From: Planctobacterium marinum
Lineage (GTDB): Bacteria > Pseudomonadota > Gammaproteobacteria > Enterobacterales > Alteromonadaceae
DNA: 64,000 nt
Assembly (NCBI RefSeq): GCF_020687805.1
Contig: NZ_JAJEWQ010000002.1
Coordinates: forward strand, 819,590 to 883,589
Reading direction: 5' to 3'
Positions 16,263 through 24,325 of this stretch are shown one piece after another (position 1 is the stretch's first letter; each line of letters begins with the position of its first letter). The notes below the pieces were generated by a model. That model was not told the origin of the DNA. It saw only the letters and a list, made by a program, of their open reading frames with translations, and did no database searches. The translations under genes were made by a program, and so were the position numbers.

Positions 16263-18065
16263 ATGAGTGCAGATTTATTTAAAAAAGCGTTACAGGCTCA
16301 TCAGTCTGGTGATCTTCGGAGTGCCTCAGAATATTATCAGAAGGTATTGCAAAGAGTTCCGCGGGAGCACAACGCTTTACAACTTCTCGGAGGGGTTTTT
16401 CATGCGCAGGGTGACAACGCAACGGCATTAAAGTATCTGCAGGCCTCTCTGAATATAAAACCTGACCAGCCCCAGGTCATGCTCAATGTCGCAACTTGCC
16501 AAAGACAGTTGCAAGACTACAGCGGCGCCTTAACAACGTTAAAGCAATTAATGCGTCGCGATTCCGCCAATTTTGGCGCGTTCAAATGCCGTATGTTCGT
16601 ATTGGTAGAGATGGGCGATTATGAAAGGGCCTATCAGGAGCTCAATGCACAGATACATAAATTTCCCGGCCATTATGAACTGTATAATTTATTGGGTGCG
16701 GTTGCTTCTGAATGTGAGCACTTTGAAAAAGCCATCAGAGCTTACCAGAAAGCGTTAAAGATAAGACCAAACTCCGACGTCGCCAGACATAATCTGGGGT
16801 TAGCCTATCGACAAAATGGCGAACCTGAAAAAGCCCTGAAAGAATATCAAATTGTTCTCAATAGTGGTAAACACAGCTATCAGCTAATGCACAACTTAGG
16901 AGATACCTATTTTGATCTGGGGCACTTTGAACAAGCTGCCACTTATTACCGCAACGCACTAAAGCTTAATTTTTCCAGTCTGGAATCTCATATCGGATTG
17001 AGCGAAACCTTGTGGCAATCCGGGGAAGACAAGTTGTTTTTAAGCAGCTTTGAAAAGGCAGTACTCAAATTCCCTGATAAAACCAGGTTACTCTACAGTT
17101 TTATACGACGACTGTGGCGTGTCGGGCAATACAAACAGGCGTTTAATCTGCTCCAAAGCCGTGAGGGTGCTTCTGGCACTGACCCGATATTCCAATTTTT
17201 GCTGGCTAAATGCTGGTTGGCAACCGGAGATACAGGTCAGGCTAATACTTGTTTTAAAAAGTCGCTGCTGGGACGAGAGCTCCCTTTATCTGATAAGTTA
17301 GAGGTGTGTCGGATATACCTGGACCAGGCAAGGTTCAGTGAGGCAATGACTATTTGCACCGACATCTTAAAGACGGCACCAAACCACACAGAGGCATTGG
17401 CATGGTGGGCCGTTTGTCTGGGGCAAAGCAAGGATAAGCAAGTTGATAAACTCTATGATTTTGAGCATTTGATTGGCAGTTACCAGCTGTTTGACAAAAA
17501 CACAGACGGCAACCTTTATCGGGATCTGGTAGACGAGCTAAGCCGAAAGCACCGCGCCAATGAACCTGTCCGGGACAAGTCATTACACAATGGGACTCAA
17601 ACGCGGGGCCATTTGTTCCGGAAGTCTCAAGTTTCCTGTCTGAACGAGCTGGAAAAACGGATGCTCGACAGGGTGGCAAGTTATTTAGAAGGCAGGCCGG
17701 AAACCGCAAAATTGCGACAGTGGCCAGACAAGGCACATTTTGAGCTAACCTCGGCTTGTTCTGTAAAACTCAATAGCAATGGCTATCAAACTACGAAAAT
17801 ACATGCTGAAAGTCAGCTTACCGGGGTGTTTTATTTAACCACTTATAAAGCACCATCTTCTGGTACTGAGGAGGGGGGATATCTAAAAATCGGTGAAGCG
17901 CCGCTGCAAAATCCGGAATCATCATCGGTAATGAAATTGCTAAAAGCCGAAGTGGGGCGGTTATATATATTCCCATCATACTTTTGGCACGCGACTTCGC
18001 CATTGGGGGATGCTGGTCAACAAATCACCGTATCGTTCGAAATTAACTCACCCAAATTTTCCTGA
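16263..18065 (+). CDS. TPR protein with C-terminal 2OG-Fe(II) oxygenase-like domain
   Basis: A 600-residue protein. Residues about 1-400 are tetratricopeptide repeats (repeated ALKYLQASLNIKPDQP, AIRAYQKALKIRPNSD and AATYYRNALKLN types). The C-terminus resembles the putative 2OG-Fe(II) oxygenase family: candidate metal ligands H514-x-E516 in KIHAESQLTGVFYL, and H576 in FPSYFWHATSPL. The Arg that usually binds 2-oxoglutarate in the following RISISF-type strand is Gln (QQITVSF), so activity is uncertain. It follows the radical SAM gene by 241 bp. Such TPR-oxygenases often accompany TonB-dependent receptors in marine bacteria; the substrate is unknown. Confidence 0.75.
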   Translation: MSADLFKKALQAHQSGDLRSASEYYQKVLQRVPREHNALQLLGGVFHAQGDNATALKYLQASLNIKPDQPQVMLNVATCQRQLQDYSGALTTLKQLMRRDSANFGAFKCRMFVLVEMGDYERAYQELNAQIHKFPGHYELYNLLGAVASECEHFEKAIRAYQKALKIRPNSDVARHNLGLAYRQNGEPEKALKEYQIVLNSGKHSYQLMHNLGDTYFDLGHFEQAATYYRNALKLNFSSLESHIGLSETLWQSGEDKLFLSSFEKAVLKFPDKTRLLYSFIRRLWRVGQYKQAFNLLQSREGASGTDPIFQFLLAKCWLATGDTGQANTCFKKSLLGRELPLSDKLEVCRIYLDQARFSEAMTICTDILKTAPNHTEALAWWAVCLGQSKDKQVDKLYDFEHLIGSYQLFDKNTDGNLYRDLVDELSRKHRANEPVRDKSLHNGTQTRGHLFRKSQVSCLNELEKRMLDRVASYLEGRPETAKLRQWPDKAHFELTSACSVKLNSNGYQTTKIHAESQLTGVFYLTTYKAPSSGTEEGGYLKIGEAPLQNPESSSVMKLLKAEVGRLYIFPSYFWHATSPLGDAGQQITVSFEINSPKFS

Positions 18066-18298
18066 AAAAAAATTTGCTGCGGATTGCTAAAATTTTATTC
18101 GGATCTTTTAGCGTTTTATGCAAATTTCTTGCAAGCTTATGTATACAAAGCCCTTGTCGCAGCACTCCTGATTCCTTGTTTCAAAAATTTACAATCTGTT
18201 ACAGCTTATTCGCATAATAATTAAACAAATGGCTGATGAAATTCATATTTTTGTTATATTTTTTTTAAGCTATTGTTGATCTGTGAGCCTTTGGCTGC

Positions 18299-18328
18299 TT
18301 GACTTAGTCTGTATATCCATGTGAATAT
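18299..18328 (+). promoter_or_regulatory. candidate sigma70 promoter of the DUF3450-TonB operon
   Basis: TTGACT, 18 bases, GAATAT. The -35 is good and the -10 moderate. It is the best sigma70-like match in the intergenic region. Confidence 0.4.
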
Positions 18329-18399
18329 CATTGGGTCCCAGTGCCGTATTAAATAAGTAGGCACTGACTCCAATAACAAAAAATTTTTCAAATATCGTC

Positions 18400-18429
18400 C
18401 CTTGTTATGCGATTCCAAATGTAACAAGG
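18400..18429 (+). promoter_or_regulatory. stem-loop in the TonB operon leader
   Basis: CCTTGTTA and TAACAAGG form a perfect 8-bp inverted repeat around a 14-base loop, ending 25 bp before the first start codon. There is no T-run, so it is not a terminator. It may act on RNA stability or as an operator. Confidence 0.45.
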
Positions 18430-18454
18430 ATTAAAGTTTAATTGGTTGGGAACT

Positions 18455-19228
18455 ATGTCCAAGATGAGCAAGAGAAATTTAATTGCCTCAGCTGTCGTAG
18501 GTGTTTTAGCACTTGGCGGCAGTACCTTGGTCTCAGCAGATCCATTAAAAGATCTGCAAAATGAGGCTGGTAAAAATCACGCGGCTGCAGCGAAAGCCCA
18601 AGAAAGAATCAATAGCATTTACGAGCAAACTCAAGATTTGCTTATTGAATATCGTCAGGTGGTTGACGAAACTGAAAATCTGAAAGTATACAACGATCAT
18701 ATTGCTCGTCTTGTTGCAGACCAACAAGAAGCAATCGACGATCTGCAACGTCAAATTGACGGTATCGATGGTGTTAAAAAGGGCGTAGTGCCTCTTATGT
18801 ATAACATGATCGATTCATTGGAAAAATTTGTCGATTTAGACGTTCCAATTCGTTATCAACAACGTAAAGACCGCATCGCTCGCCTGAAAGAAGTCATGGG
18901 TAACTCCAATGTAACTGTTTCTGAGCAGTTCCGTCTGATTCTGGACGCCTATTCAATCGAATTGGATTACGGCAACACCATCAACGCCTATCAGGGTGAA
19001 TTGGATTACAACGGTCAGACAATCTCTGCTGACTTCTTCAATTTAGGTCGTACCGCCTTAGTTGCTCTGTCACTTGACCAGAAAAATGGTTGGGTTTGGG
19101 ACAACAATGCACGTGCCTGGAATGCAATGGAAGACAGTTACCTGTCCTCGGTTAACAAAGCTATCAAGATGGCTAAGAAGTTAGAACCAGTGAACCTGGT
19201 GAAGCTACCTATCGTCGCGGCGGAGTAA
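18455..19228 (+). CDS. DUF3450 periplasmic coiled-coil protein of the TonB system
   Basis: A 257-residue protein with a signal peptide (cleavage near LVSADP) and a coiled-coil from about residue 30 to 110, followed by a helical domain containing VPIRYQQRKDRIARLKEVM, typical of DUF3450. Family members are the first gene of TtpC-type TonB operons in Vibrio, Shewanella and Alteromonas. The role is thought to be structural, supporting energy transduction to large outer-membrane receptors. ATG at 18455 has GGGA upstream; a TTG at 18446 would add three residues. It lies 6 bp before ttpC. Confidence 0.88.
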   Translation: MSKMSKRNLIASAVVGVLALGGSTLVSADPLKDLQNEAGKNHAAAAKAQERINSIYEQTQDLLIEYRQVVDETENLKVYNDHIARLVADQQEAIDDLQRQIDGIDGVKKGVVPLMYNMIDSLEKFVDLDVPIRYQQRKDRIARLKEVMGNSNVTVSEQFRLILDAYSIELDYGNTINAYQGELDYNGQTISADFFNLGRTALVALSLDQKNGWVWDNNARAWNAMEDSYLSSVNKAIKMAKKLEPVNLVKLPIVAAE

Positions 19229-19234
19229 ATAATA

Positions 19235-20584
19235 ATGAAGAATACTATTAAAGCACTATTAGTGGCTTCTTCTGTAGCCGCACTTTCGATGCCAGCGATG
19301 GCACAAAGCTCACTTGACCAGCTTCTGGACGAAGTTAAGAAAAACCGCGTTTCTGAAGCAAAAATCAATCAGCAACGCGAAGCTGAATTTTTATCAGCTC
19401 GTGCGGACAAGCAAGCCTTATTAAACAAGGCTCGCGCAGATCTGAGAGCAGAAACTGATCGCGGTGAGCGTCTGAAGAAGCAATTCGCAGACAATGAAAT
19501 TGCGCTGGCTAACAAAGAAGTTGAGCTGGATAACGCAGTGGGCACCTTAGGCGAGATGTTTGGTGTAGTACGTTCTGCTGCTTCTGAGGCTTATGGACGT
19601 ATTTCTACTTCAATCGTAAGTGCTCAGTATCCTGGCCGTACAGAATTGTTGGAAAAATTGTCCAACGAATCTAAAGGCTTGCCTAATATTAACGAGCTGG
19701 AAGAGATGTGGTTTGCTCTGCAAACTGAAATGACTGAATCAGGTAAAATTACACAGTTCCAGGCAGACGTTGTAAGTCTGGACGGCGGTTCTTCCACACA
19801 AACAGTGACTCGTATAGGTACCTTTAACCTGATCGGTGACGAAGGTTACCTGTTGTACAAAGATGACCTTAAACAAGTACAGCCTTTGGGTAAACAACCA
19901 GATGGTCACATGGTTTCTTCGGCTAAGTCTTTCACGACAGCAAGTGGACTGAATCCTCTTTTTGTTGACCCGTCTCAGGGTTCTATTCTGAGTCTGTTGA
20001 CTCAGGCAGCTACGCTTGAAGACCGTTACCACGCAGGTGGTATCCCAGGTTATATCATTACCGTTATGTTAGCTATCGGTGCGCTAATCGCACTGTATAA
20101 AGTGGTAACATTGACAGTGATGGGCGGCGCAATCAGAAAGCAATTGAAAAACATTGACACGCCGTCAACTAAAAATCCTCTGGGTCGCATTCTGACAGTT
20201 TATGAAGAGAACAAGAGTGCAGATACTGAAACGCTTGAGCTTAAAGTTGATGAAGCTATTTTAAGAGAACTGCCTTCGATTGAAAGTGGTATCAACATTA
20301 TTAAGATTTTGGCTGCAATCGCTCCGTTATTGGGTCTGTTGGGTACCGTTATCGGTATGATCGCGACCTTCCAGCAAATTACTTTGTTCGGTACAGGTGA
20401 CCCAAGAATCATGGCGGGAAGTATCTCTATGGCGTTGGTAACAACAGCTCAAGGTATTATCGCGGCATTACCTCTAATCCTGCTTCACGCTATTACTGCA
20501 GGTAAGAGCAAGAGCATATTGCACATTCTCGACGAGCAAGCTGCTGGTATCGTAGCTTCACGTGCAGAAGGGGAGAAAGCGTAA
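19235..20584 (+). CDS. ttpC: TtpC, MotA/TolQ/ExbB proton-channel family protein
   Basis: A 449-residue protein. A signal peptide (MPAMAQ), a long periplasmic coiled-coil domain, then three membrane helices in the C-terminal third: IPGYIITVMLAIGALIALYKVV, a helix in IAPLLGLLGTVIGMIATFQ, and ALVTTAQGIIAALPLILLH. The last two carry the ExbB/TolQ signature. In Vibrio TonB2 systems TtpC bridges ExbBD-TonB function and is essential for uptake; I infer the same role here. It is translationally close to its neighbours (6 bp and 1 bp). Confidence 0.9.
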   Translation: MKNTIKALLVASSVAALSMPAMAQSSLDQLLDEVKKNRVSEAKINQQREAEFLSARADKQALLNKARADLRAETDRGERLKKQFADNEIALANKEVELDNAVGTLGEMFGVVRSAASEAYGRISTSIVSAQYPGRTELLEKLSNESKGLPNINELEEMWFALQTEMTESGKITQFQADVVSLDGGSSTQTVTRIGTFNLIGDEGYLLYKDDLKQVQPLGKQPDGHMVSSAKSFTTASGLNPLFVDPSQGSILSLLTQAATLEDRYHAGGIPGYIITVMLAIGALIALYKVVTLTVMGGAIRKQLKNIDTPSTKNPLGRILTVYEENKSADTETLELKVDEAILRELPSIESGINIIKILAAIAPLLGLLGTVIGMIATFQQITLFGTGDPRIMAGSISMALVTTAQGIIAALPLILLHAITAGKSKSILHILDEQAAGIVASRAEGEKA

Positions 20585-20585
20585 G

Positions 20586-21110
20586 ATGTTATTCCTGATA
20601 GAGACATGGGAATCTGTCAGGGATTTTATCGCTACTGGCGGCGACGTATTGTATGTCGTCGCAGGAGCGCTCTTCTTAATGTGGATTTTTATGATTGAGC
20701 GCTTTTGGTTTCTTAACGCAGTTTTTCCAGGTATGCACAAAGGTATTGTTGCTAAATGGGATTCTCGTGAAGACACCACTTCCTGGTATGCGCATAGAAT
20801 TCGTGACGCTTGGATTTCCGAAGCATCGGATAAGTTAAATGAGCGCATCTTGTTAATAAAAACACTAGTTGCGATGTGTCCGTTAATCGGACTGTTGGGT
20901 ACGGTAACCGGTATGATATCCGTATTCGAGACAATGGCTACACAAGGGACAAGTAACCCTCGTTTGATGGCCGCAGGTATATCAATGGCGACAATTCCTA
21001 CGATGGCAGGAATGGTTGCAGCATTGTCAGGACTGTTCTTCAGTTCTCGTCTCGAAACCAAAGTGAAAATCGCAAAAGAAAAGTTGATTGACAGTTTGCC
21101 TCATCACTAG
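20586..21110 (+). CDS. exbB: ExbB, TonB-system proton channel
   Basis: A 174-residue inner-membrane protein with three transmembrane helices: VLYVVAGALFLMWIFMI at about 22-38, then PLIGLLGTVTGMISVFE and TIPTMAGMVAALSGLFF, the conserved MotA/ExbB pair. It forms the pentameric proton channel with ExbD. ATG at 20586 lies one base after the ttpC stop; an in-frame upstream codon at 20562 lies within ttpC and is not needed. Confidence 0.92.
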   Translation: MLFLIETWESVRDFIATGGDVLYVVAGALFLMWIFMIERFWFLNAVFPGMHKGIVAKWDSREDTTSWYAHRIRDAWISEASDKLNERILLIKTLVAMCPLIGLLGTVTGMISVFETMATQGTSNPRLMAAGISMATIPTMAGMVAALSGLFFSSRLETKVKIAKEKLIDSLPHH

Positions 21111-21122
21111 AGAGAGAATTAT

Positions 21123-21524
21123 ATGGCTCGCAAAGAACGTGAACAGGGAGAAGACGCAGCGATCGACATGACGCCCATGCTGGACATCGTGTTTATCATG
21201 CTTATCTTCTTCATTGTTACTACATCGTTTATCAAAGAAGCAGGCATCGAAGTTAACAAACCTACAGCCAAGACTGTGGTATTGAAGAAAGGTGCCAACA
21301 TTTTCGTGGCCATAACTGCTGATGGTGATGTGTGGTTAGATAAAAGACAAATTGACCCTGGTACGGTAAGGGCCAATATTGAACGTCTTTTAGCTGAGCA
21401 GGCTTCAGAGGTAGTTATAGTTCAGGCGGATGAAGACGCTGAACACGGAAAAGTGGTCGACGTTATGGATCAGATAAAAGCCGCAGGTGTTAATCGCATA
21501 GCGGTCGCGGCGATAGGTGGTTAA
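21123..21524 (+). CDS. exbD: ExbD, TonB-system energy transducer
   Basis: A 133-residue protein: a short cytoplasmic N-terminus, one membrane helix (DMTPMLDIVFIMLIFFIV) containing the conserved proton-relay Asp, and a periplasmic ExbD/TolR domain. Its end, VVDVMDQIKAAGVNRIAVA, matches the family. ExbD sits inside the ExbB pentamer. AGAGAGAATT precedes the ATG. tonB follows after 2 bp. Confidence 0.93.
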   Translation: MARKEREQGEDAAIDMTPMLDIVFIMLIFFIVTTSFIKEAGIEVNKPTAKTVVLKKGANIFVAITADGDVWLDKRQIDPGTVRANIERLLAEQASEVVIVQADEDAEHGKVVDVMDQIKAAGVNRIAVAAIGG

Positions 21525-21526
21525 TT

Positions 21527-22144
21527 ATGGGTAGAATTATCGTTTCAATCATCGTTGGTGCTGCGATTACTTTTGCCTTGTTCTTCGTAATGGCTGAGTT
21601 AATTTCTAACTCACAACGTCCGCCAGAAGAATCGCCACCACCGCCAATTATCGACATCGTGATGAACGAGCCGGACGCATCTGTTCAAACCAGAACACGC
21701 GTTCCGCCTCCGCCACCGCCGCCACCACAACAGCCGCCAAAGGTGCAACCTACAGAACCTGAGGTTGCCGATGCAAACACTGATGGTATGTCATTTAACA
21801 TGCCGGGTGTGGACTTAGGTGGTGCCAGCATTGATATCGGTGGTCCAGGCTCAATGCAGCGCGATGGTGAAGCAACACCAATCGTGCGTATTGAACCCAG
21901 ATACCCAATTCAGGCTGCCCGGGATGGTAAAGAAGGATGGGTAAGACTGTCGTTTACCATCAATGAAGTCGGTGGAGTTGAAGATGTTGAAGTAATCGAA
22001 GCTGAACCAAAGCGTGTATTTGATCGCGAAGCAAAACGCGCGTTGAGAAAGTGGAAGTACAAGCCTAAAATTGTTGACGGTAAACCGGTCAAGCAATTTA
22101 ACATGAAAGTGCAATTGGACTTCAAATTGGAGGGTGATCAATGA
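21527..22144 (+). CDS. tonB: TonB, periplasmic energy transducer
   Basis: A 205-residue TonB. One N-terminal membrane helix (IIVSIIVGAAITFALFFVMA), a proline-rich spacer (SPPPPIIDIV, VPPPPPPPPQQPP), and a C-terminal TonB domain with EPRYPIQAARDGKEGWVRLSF and the RKWKYKPKIVDGKPV ending. It contacts TonB boxes of outer-membrane receptors such as the one at 9.8 kb. Its stop overlaps the start of the next gene by ATGA, indicating coupling. Confidence 0.94.
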   Translation: MGRIIVSIIVGAAITFALFFVMAELISNSQRPPEESPPPPIIDIVMNEPDASVQTRTRVPPPPPPPPQQPPKVQPTEPEVADANTDGMSFNMPGVDLGGASIDIGGPGSMQRDGEATPIVRIEPRYPIQAARDGKEGWVRLSFTINEVGGVEDVEVIEAEPKRVFDREAKRALRKWKYKPKIVDGKPVKQFNMKVQLDFKLEGDQ

Positions 22145-23409
22145 TTAACGTGAAATCATCAATCGCTAAGCTTTTAGGTGCATCAGTGTTGTCTGTGGGG
22201 TTATTGGCCACAGGCACTGCTCAGGCCCAAACGCCACCTATTTTGTGTCCAGATTACAAGCGTGGCCCAACCAGCATACCGGGTCAAAGAACCGGTAAAA
22301 AGGTGCAGGGCGCGTTTGAAGCTTATTCTGCTGACCTGATTGATGAAGCAATTGAGATTTTGAGAGAAATCGAAACCAGTGACCCATTTGACCGCGCGTA
22401 TGTCGATCGGTTTTTGGGTAACTTGCTCGCTTCACAGGAAGGCCAGGGGCAAAATGCATTAGATTATTTGCTAAGAGCGGTTAAAGACCAAGAGCTGAAT
22501 GACAATGAACATGCTCAAACATTGCGTTTGATCGGCGATTTGAACATGCAGCAACGCAACTTCAAGCAGGCAATTGAGTTCTACAACAAATGGATGGACT
22601 TTACCTGTAAAGAAGATGCTGATGTTTATACCCGTATGGCTCAGGCTCATTACGAAAATAAACAACTGCCAGAGATGATTGCACCTGCCAATAAAGCAAT
22701 TGCAATGTACGACAAACCTAACAAAAACCCTTATGTACTGAAATTGACCTCTTACTATGAGCGCAAGATGTACAAAGAAACCATTGAAGTGGCGGAAATC
22801 TTAGTTAAATTATTCCCCGAAAACAAACAATGGTGGACGCAGTTAGGTTTCTTCTACATGTTGGTAGAAGACTATAATAAGGCAATGCAGACGTTTGAGT
22901 TAGCTTATACTCGTGGCTATCTCGAGAAAGCGTCTGAGATCAGAGCGTTAGCACAGCTTTACGGGACATTAGAAGTCCCCTATAAGTCTGCTGTAATTCA
23001 GGAAAAATATCTTAAGTCCGGTTTGTTAAAAGCCGACGAAGATACATTATCTCGTGTTGCCAATGCCTGGCATCGCGCGAAGGATTACCTGAAGGCTGCT
23101 GATTATTATGGTCGTGCTGCAGCTATCGGAAACGATGCTGAACACTATCGCAAGCAAGGCACTTTGCTGTTGTCAGCTGAAAAGTATCCGGAAGCTATTA
23201 CTGCATTACAAAAAGCGCTGGACGCTGGCAGTGATAAAACCGGCTCAATTCAGATGGCAATAATGGAAGCATATTTCTATCAAGGTAAGTTCAAACAAGC
23301 TTATGTGCATGTTAAGGAAGCAGCTAAAGATAGCTCTGTTGCCCGAAATGCCAAAGCCTGGGAGCCTTACATAAAAGAAAAAGCTAAAAATCGAGGTATA
23401 TCGATTTAA
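22141..23409 (+). CDS. TPR protein of the TonB operon
   Basis: A 422-residue exported protein: signal peptide ending TGTAQAQ, then tetratricopeptide-like helical repeats throughout (IEFYNKWMDFT, AAAIGNDAEHYRKQGTLLL). TPR proteins of this kind are the last gene of TtpC-type TonB operons; in Vibrio they assist TonB2 function. Its start overlaps the tonB stop. A strong terminator follows, closing a six-gene operon. Confidence 0.88.
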   Translation: MINVKSSIAKLLGASVLSVGLLATGTAQAQTPPILCPDYKRGPTSIPGQRTGKKVQGAFEAYSADLIDEAIEILREIETSDPFDRAYVDRFLGNLLASQEGQGQNALDYLLRAVKDQELNDNEHAQTLRLIGDLNMQQRNFKQAIEFYNKWMDFTCKEDADVYTRMAQAHYENKQLPEMIAPANKAIAMYDKPNKNPYVLKLTSYYERKMYKETIEVAEILVKLFPENKQWWTQLGFFYMLVEDYNKAMQTFELAYTRGYLEKASEIRALAQLYGTLEVPYKSAVIQEKYLKSGLLKADEDTLSRVANAWHRAKDYLKAADYYGRAAAIGNDAEHYRKQGTLLLSAEKYPEAITALQKALDAGSDKTGSIQMAIMEAYFYQGKFKQAYVHVKEAAKDSSVARNAKAWEPYIKEKAKNRGISI

Positions 23410-23413
23410 TTTA

Positions 23414-23438
23414 GAAAAAGCCCGAAAGGGCTTTTTTT
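23414..23438 (+). terminator. rho-independent terminator of the TonB operon
   Basis: AAAAGCCC-GAAA-GGGCTTTTTTT, a few bases after the last stop codon. Confidence 0.92.
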
Positions 23439-23496
23439 ATGTCTGCTTTTCAGTGCAGGCGTGTTTTTCCGCACATATATTATTATTGATAGCTAT

Positions 23497-23550
23497 CAGG
23501 GGCTGTTGCTCTTCGCTGTAAAATTGTACCGCAAAGTTTAACAGCCCCTG
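23497..23550. repeat. long-spaced inverted repeat between TonB and Hvf-like operons
   Basis: CAGGGGCTGTT (23497-23507) and AACAGCCCCTG (23540-23550) are perfect 11-bp inverted copies separated by 32 bases. No T-run follows. Function unknown; it could be a large cruciform/RNA stem or a degraded mobile-element end. Confidence 0.6.
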
Positions 23551-23598
23551 GTTCGAATCGTCTCAAATTCTGGATTTTTAGGTTAAAACTCCCAAATA

Positions 23599-23654
23599 AA
23601 ACGATTAATGAAATCGTTTTTTATCTAACCAGGTCTATACTGATGGAAACGATT
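23599..23654 (+). promoter_or_regulatory. promoter with palindromic operator for the hvf-like locus
   Basis: AAACGATT (23599-23606) and AATCGTTT (23612-23619) make a perfect 8-bp palindrome with a 5-base centre; a third AAACGATT sits at 23647-23654. A good -10, TATACT (23636-23641), lies 16-17 bases after the right arm, so the palindrome covers the -35 position. This is the layout expected for a regulator-controlled promoter. The regulator is unknown. Confidence 0.5.
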
Positions 23655-23696
23655 TAAAGATGTCGTGCTTATCAACATTGATTTAAGGAATCAACT

Positions 23697-24233
23697 ATGA
23701 AACAAGTTAAAAAGTCAGGTATTGCAACAGCTTTAGGTGCTGTAGTCATCGGTTCTTTGGCATCCGTTAGCGTACAGGCAAATGCCAGTCCTTTCGCTAT
23801 AAGTACTTTGGATTCTGGTTACATGCAAAGTGCCGCGGAAGGTAAGTGCGGCGAAGGCAAGTGCGGTGGCGACAAATCCGGTAAAGAAGGTAAGTCGGAA
23901 AAAGAAGCTAAGTGCGGCGAAGGCAAGTGTGGCGGCGACAAGTCTGGCAAAGAAGGTAAAACCGAAAAAGAAGGTAAGTGCGGCGAAGGCAAGTGTGGCG
24001 GCGACAAGTCTGGAAAAGAAGGTAAAACCGAAAAAGAAGGTAAGTGCGGCGAAGGCAAATGCGGCGGCGACAAATCCGGTAAAGAAGGTAAGTGCGGCGA
24101 AGGCAAGTGCGGTGGCGACAAATCCGGTAAAGAAGGTAAGTGTGGCGAAGGCAAATGCGGCGGCGACAAAAAAGAAGATAAAAAAGGCAAAGAAGGTAAG
24201 TGTGGTGAAGGTAAATGCGGTGGACAGGCCTAA
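23697..24233 (+). CDS. hvfA: HvfA/bufferin-like RiPP precursor with EGKCG repeats
   Basis: A 178-residue secreted, extremely repetitive protein. The signal peptide ends around VSVQANA (residue 30). From residue 48 there are seven units built on EGKCGEGKCGGDKSGK, of 13 to 22 residues each; every unit has two Cys, 14 in all, and every Cys is in EGKCG (13 times) or EAKCG (once). EGKCG peptides such as H. influenzae HvfA are modified at Cys by a DUF692 (MNIO) enzyme with its partner, giving copper-binding thiooxazole-type products; both genes follow. A role in copper sequestration is inference from that family. AAGGAA precedes the ATG. Confidence 0.85.
   Translation: MKQVKKSGIATALGAVVIGSLASVSVQANASPFAISTLDSGYMQSAAEGKCGEGKCGGDKSGKEGKSEKEAKCGEGKCGGDKSGKEGKTEKEGKCGEGKCGGDKSGKEGKTEKEGKCGEGKCGGDKSGKEGKCGEGKCGGDKSGKEGKCGEGKCGGDKKEDKKGKEGKCGEGKCGGQA
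23836..24230 (+). repeat. tandem repeat array inside the precursor gene
   Basis: DNA-level repeats of about 48-66 bp encoding the seven EGKCG-pair units. Units differ by loss or gain of the KEGKTEK spacer, consistent with expansion and contraction by slippage or recombination. Confidence 0.85.
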
Positions 24234-24252
24234 CCCCTCACTGACAAGTTAA

Positions 24253-24277
24253 GAAGGCTGGGGTACCAGCCTTTTTT
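24253..24277 (+). terminator. terminator between precursor and modification genes
   Basis: AAGGCTGG-GGTA-CCAGCCTTTTTT, 20 bp after the precursor stop and 49 bp before the DUF692 gene. Partial read-through would give much more precursor than enzyme, as in other RiPP operons. Confidence 0.85.
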
Positions 24278-24325
24278 GATCCGGGCTTCCGTCCAGGGGC
24301 GGGCTGTCATCAAAGGAGAATATAA

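Larger units (their letters stand above)
18066..18454 (+). other. 389-bp intergenic leader region of the TonB operon
   Basis: No convincing ORF. AT-rich upstream half. A promoter-like pair and a stem-loop (listed separately) lie in the downstream half. A transcript from the candidate promoter would have an untranslated leader of about 120 nt. Confidence 0.6.

Noticed and set aside
23549-23562. GGTTCGAATC resembling a tRNA T-arm
   Set aside because: Flanking bases do not pair as a T-stem and no acceptor, D or anticodon arms are found.
23819-24190. Long Pro/Ser/His reading frame on the minus strand across the EGKCG repeats
   Set aside because: It is the mirror of a repetitive gene with a skewed codon pattern; no ribosome site or family match. 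The plus frame has a signal peptide and partner enzymes.
23836-24230. Regular repeats as a CRISPR array
   Set aside because: Repeats are in a reading frame, have no unique spacers of constant length, and encode the EGKCG motifs.
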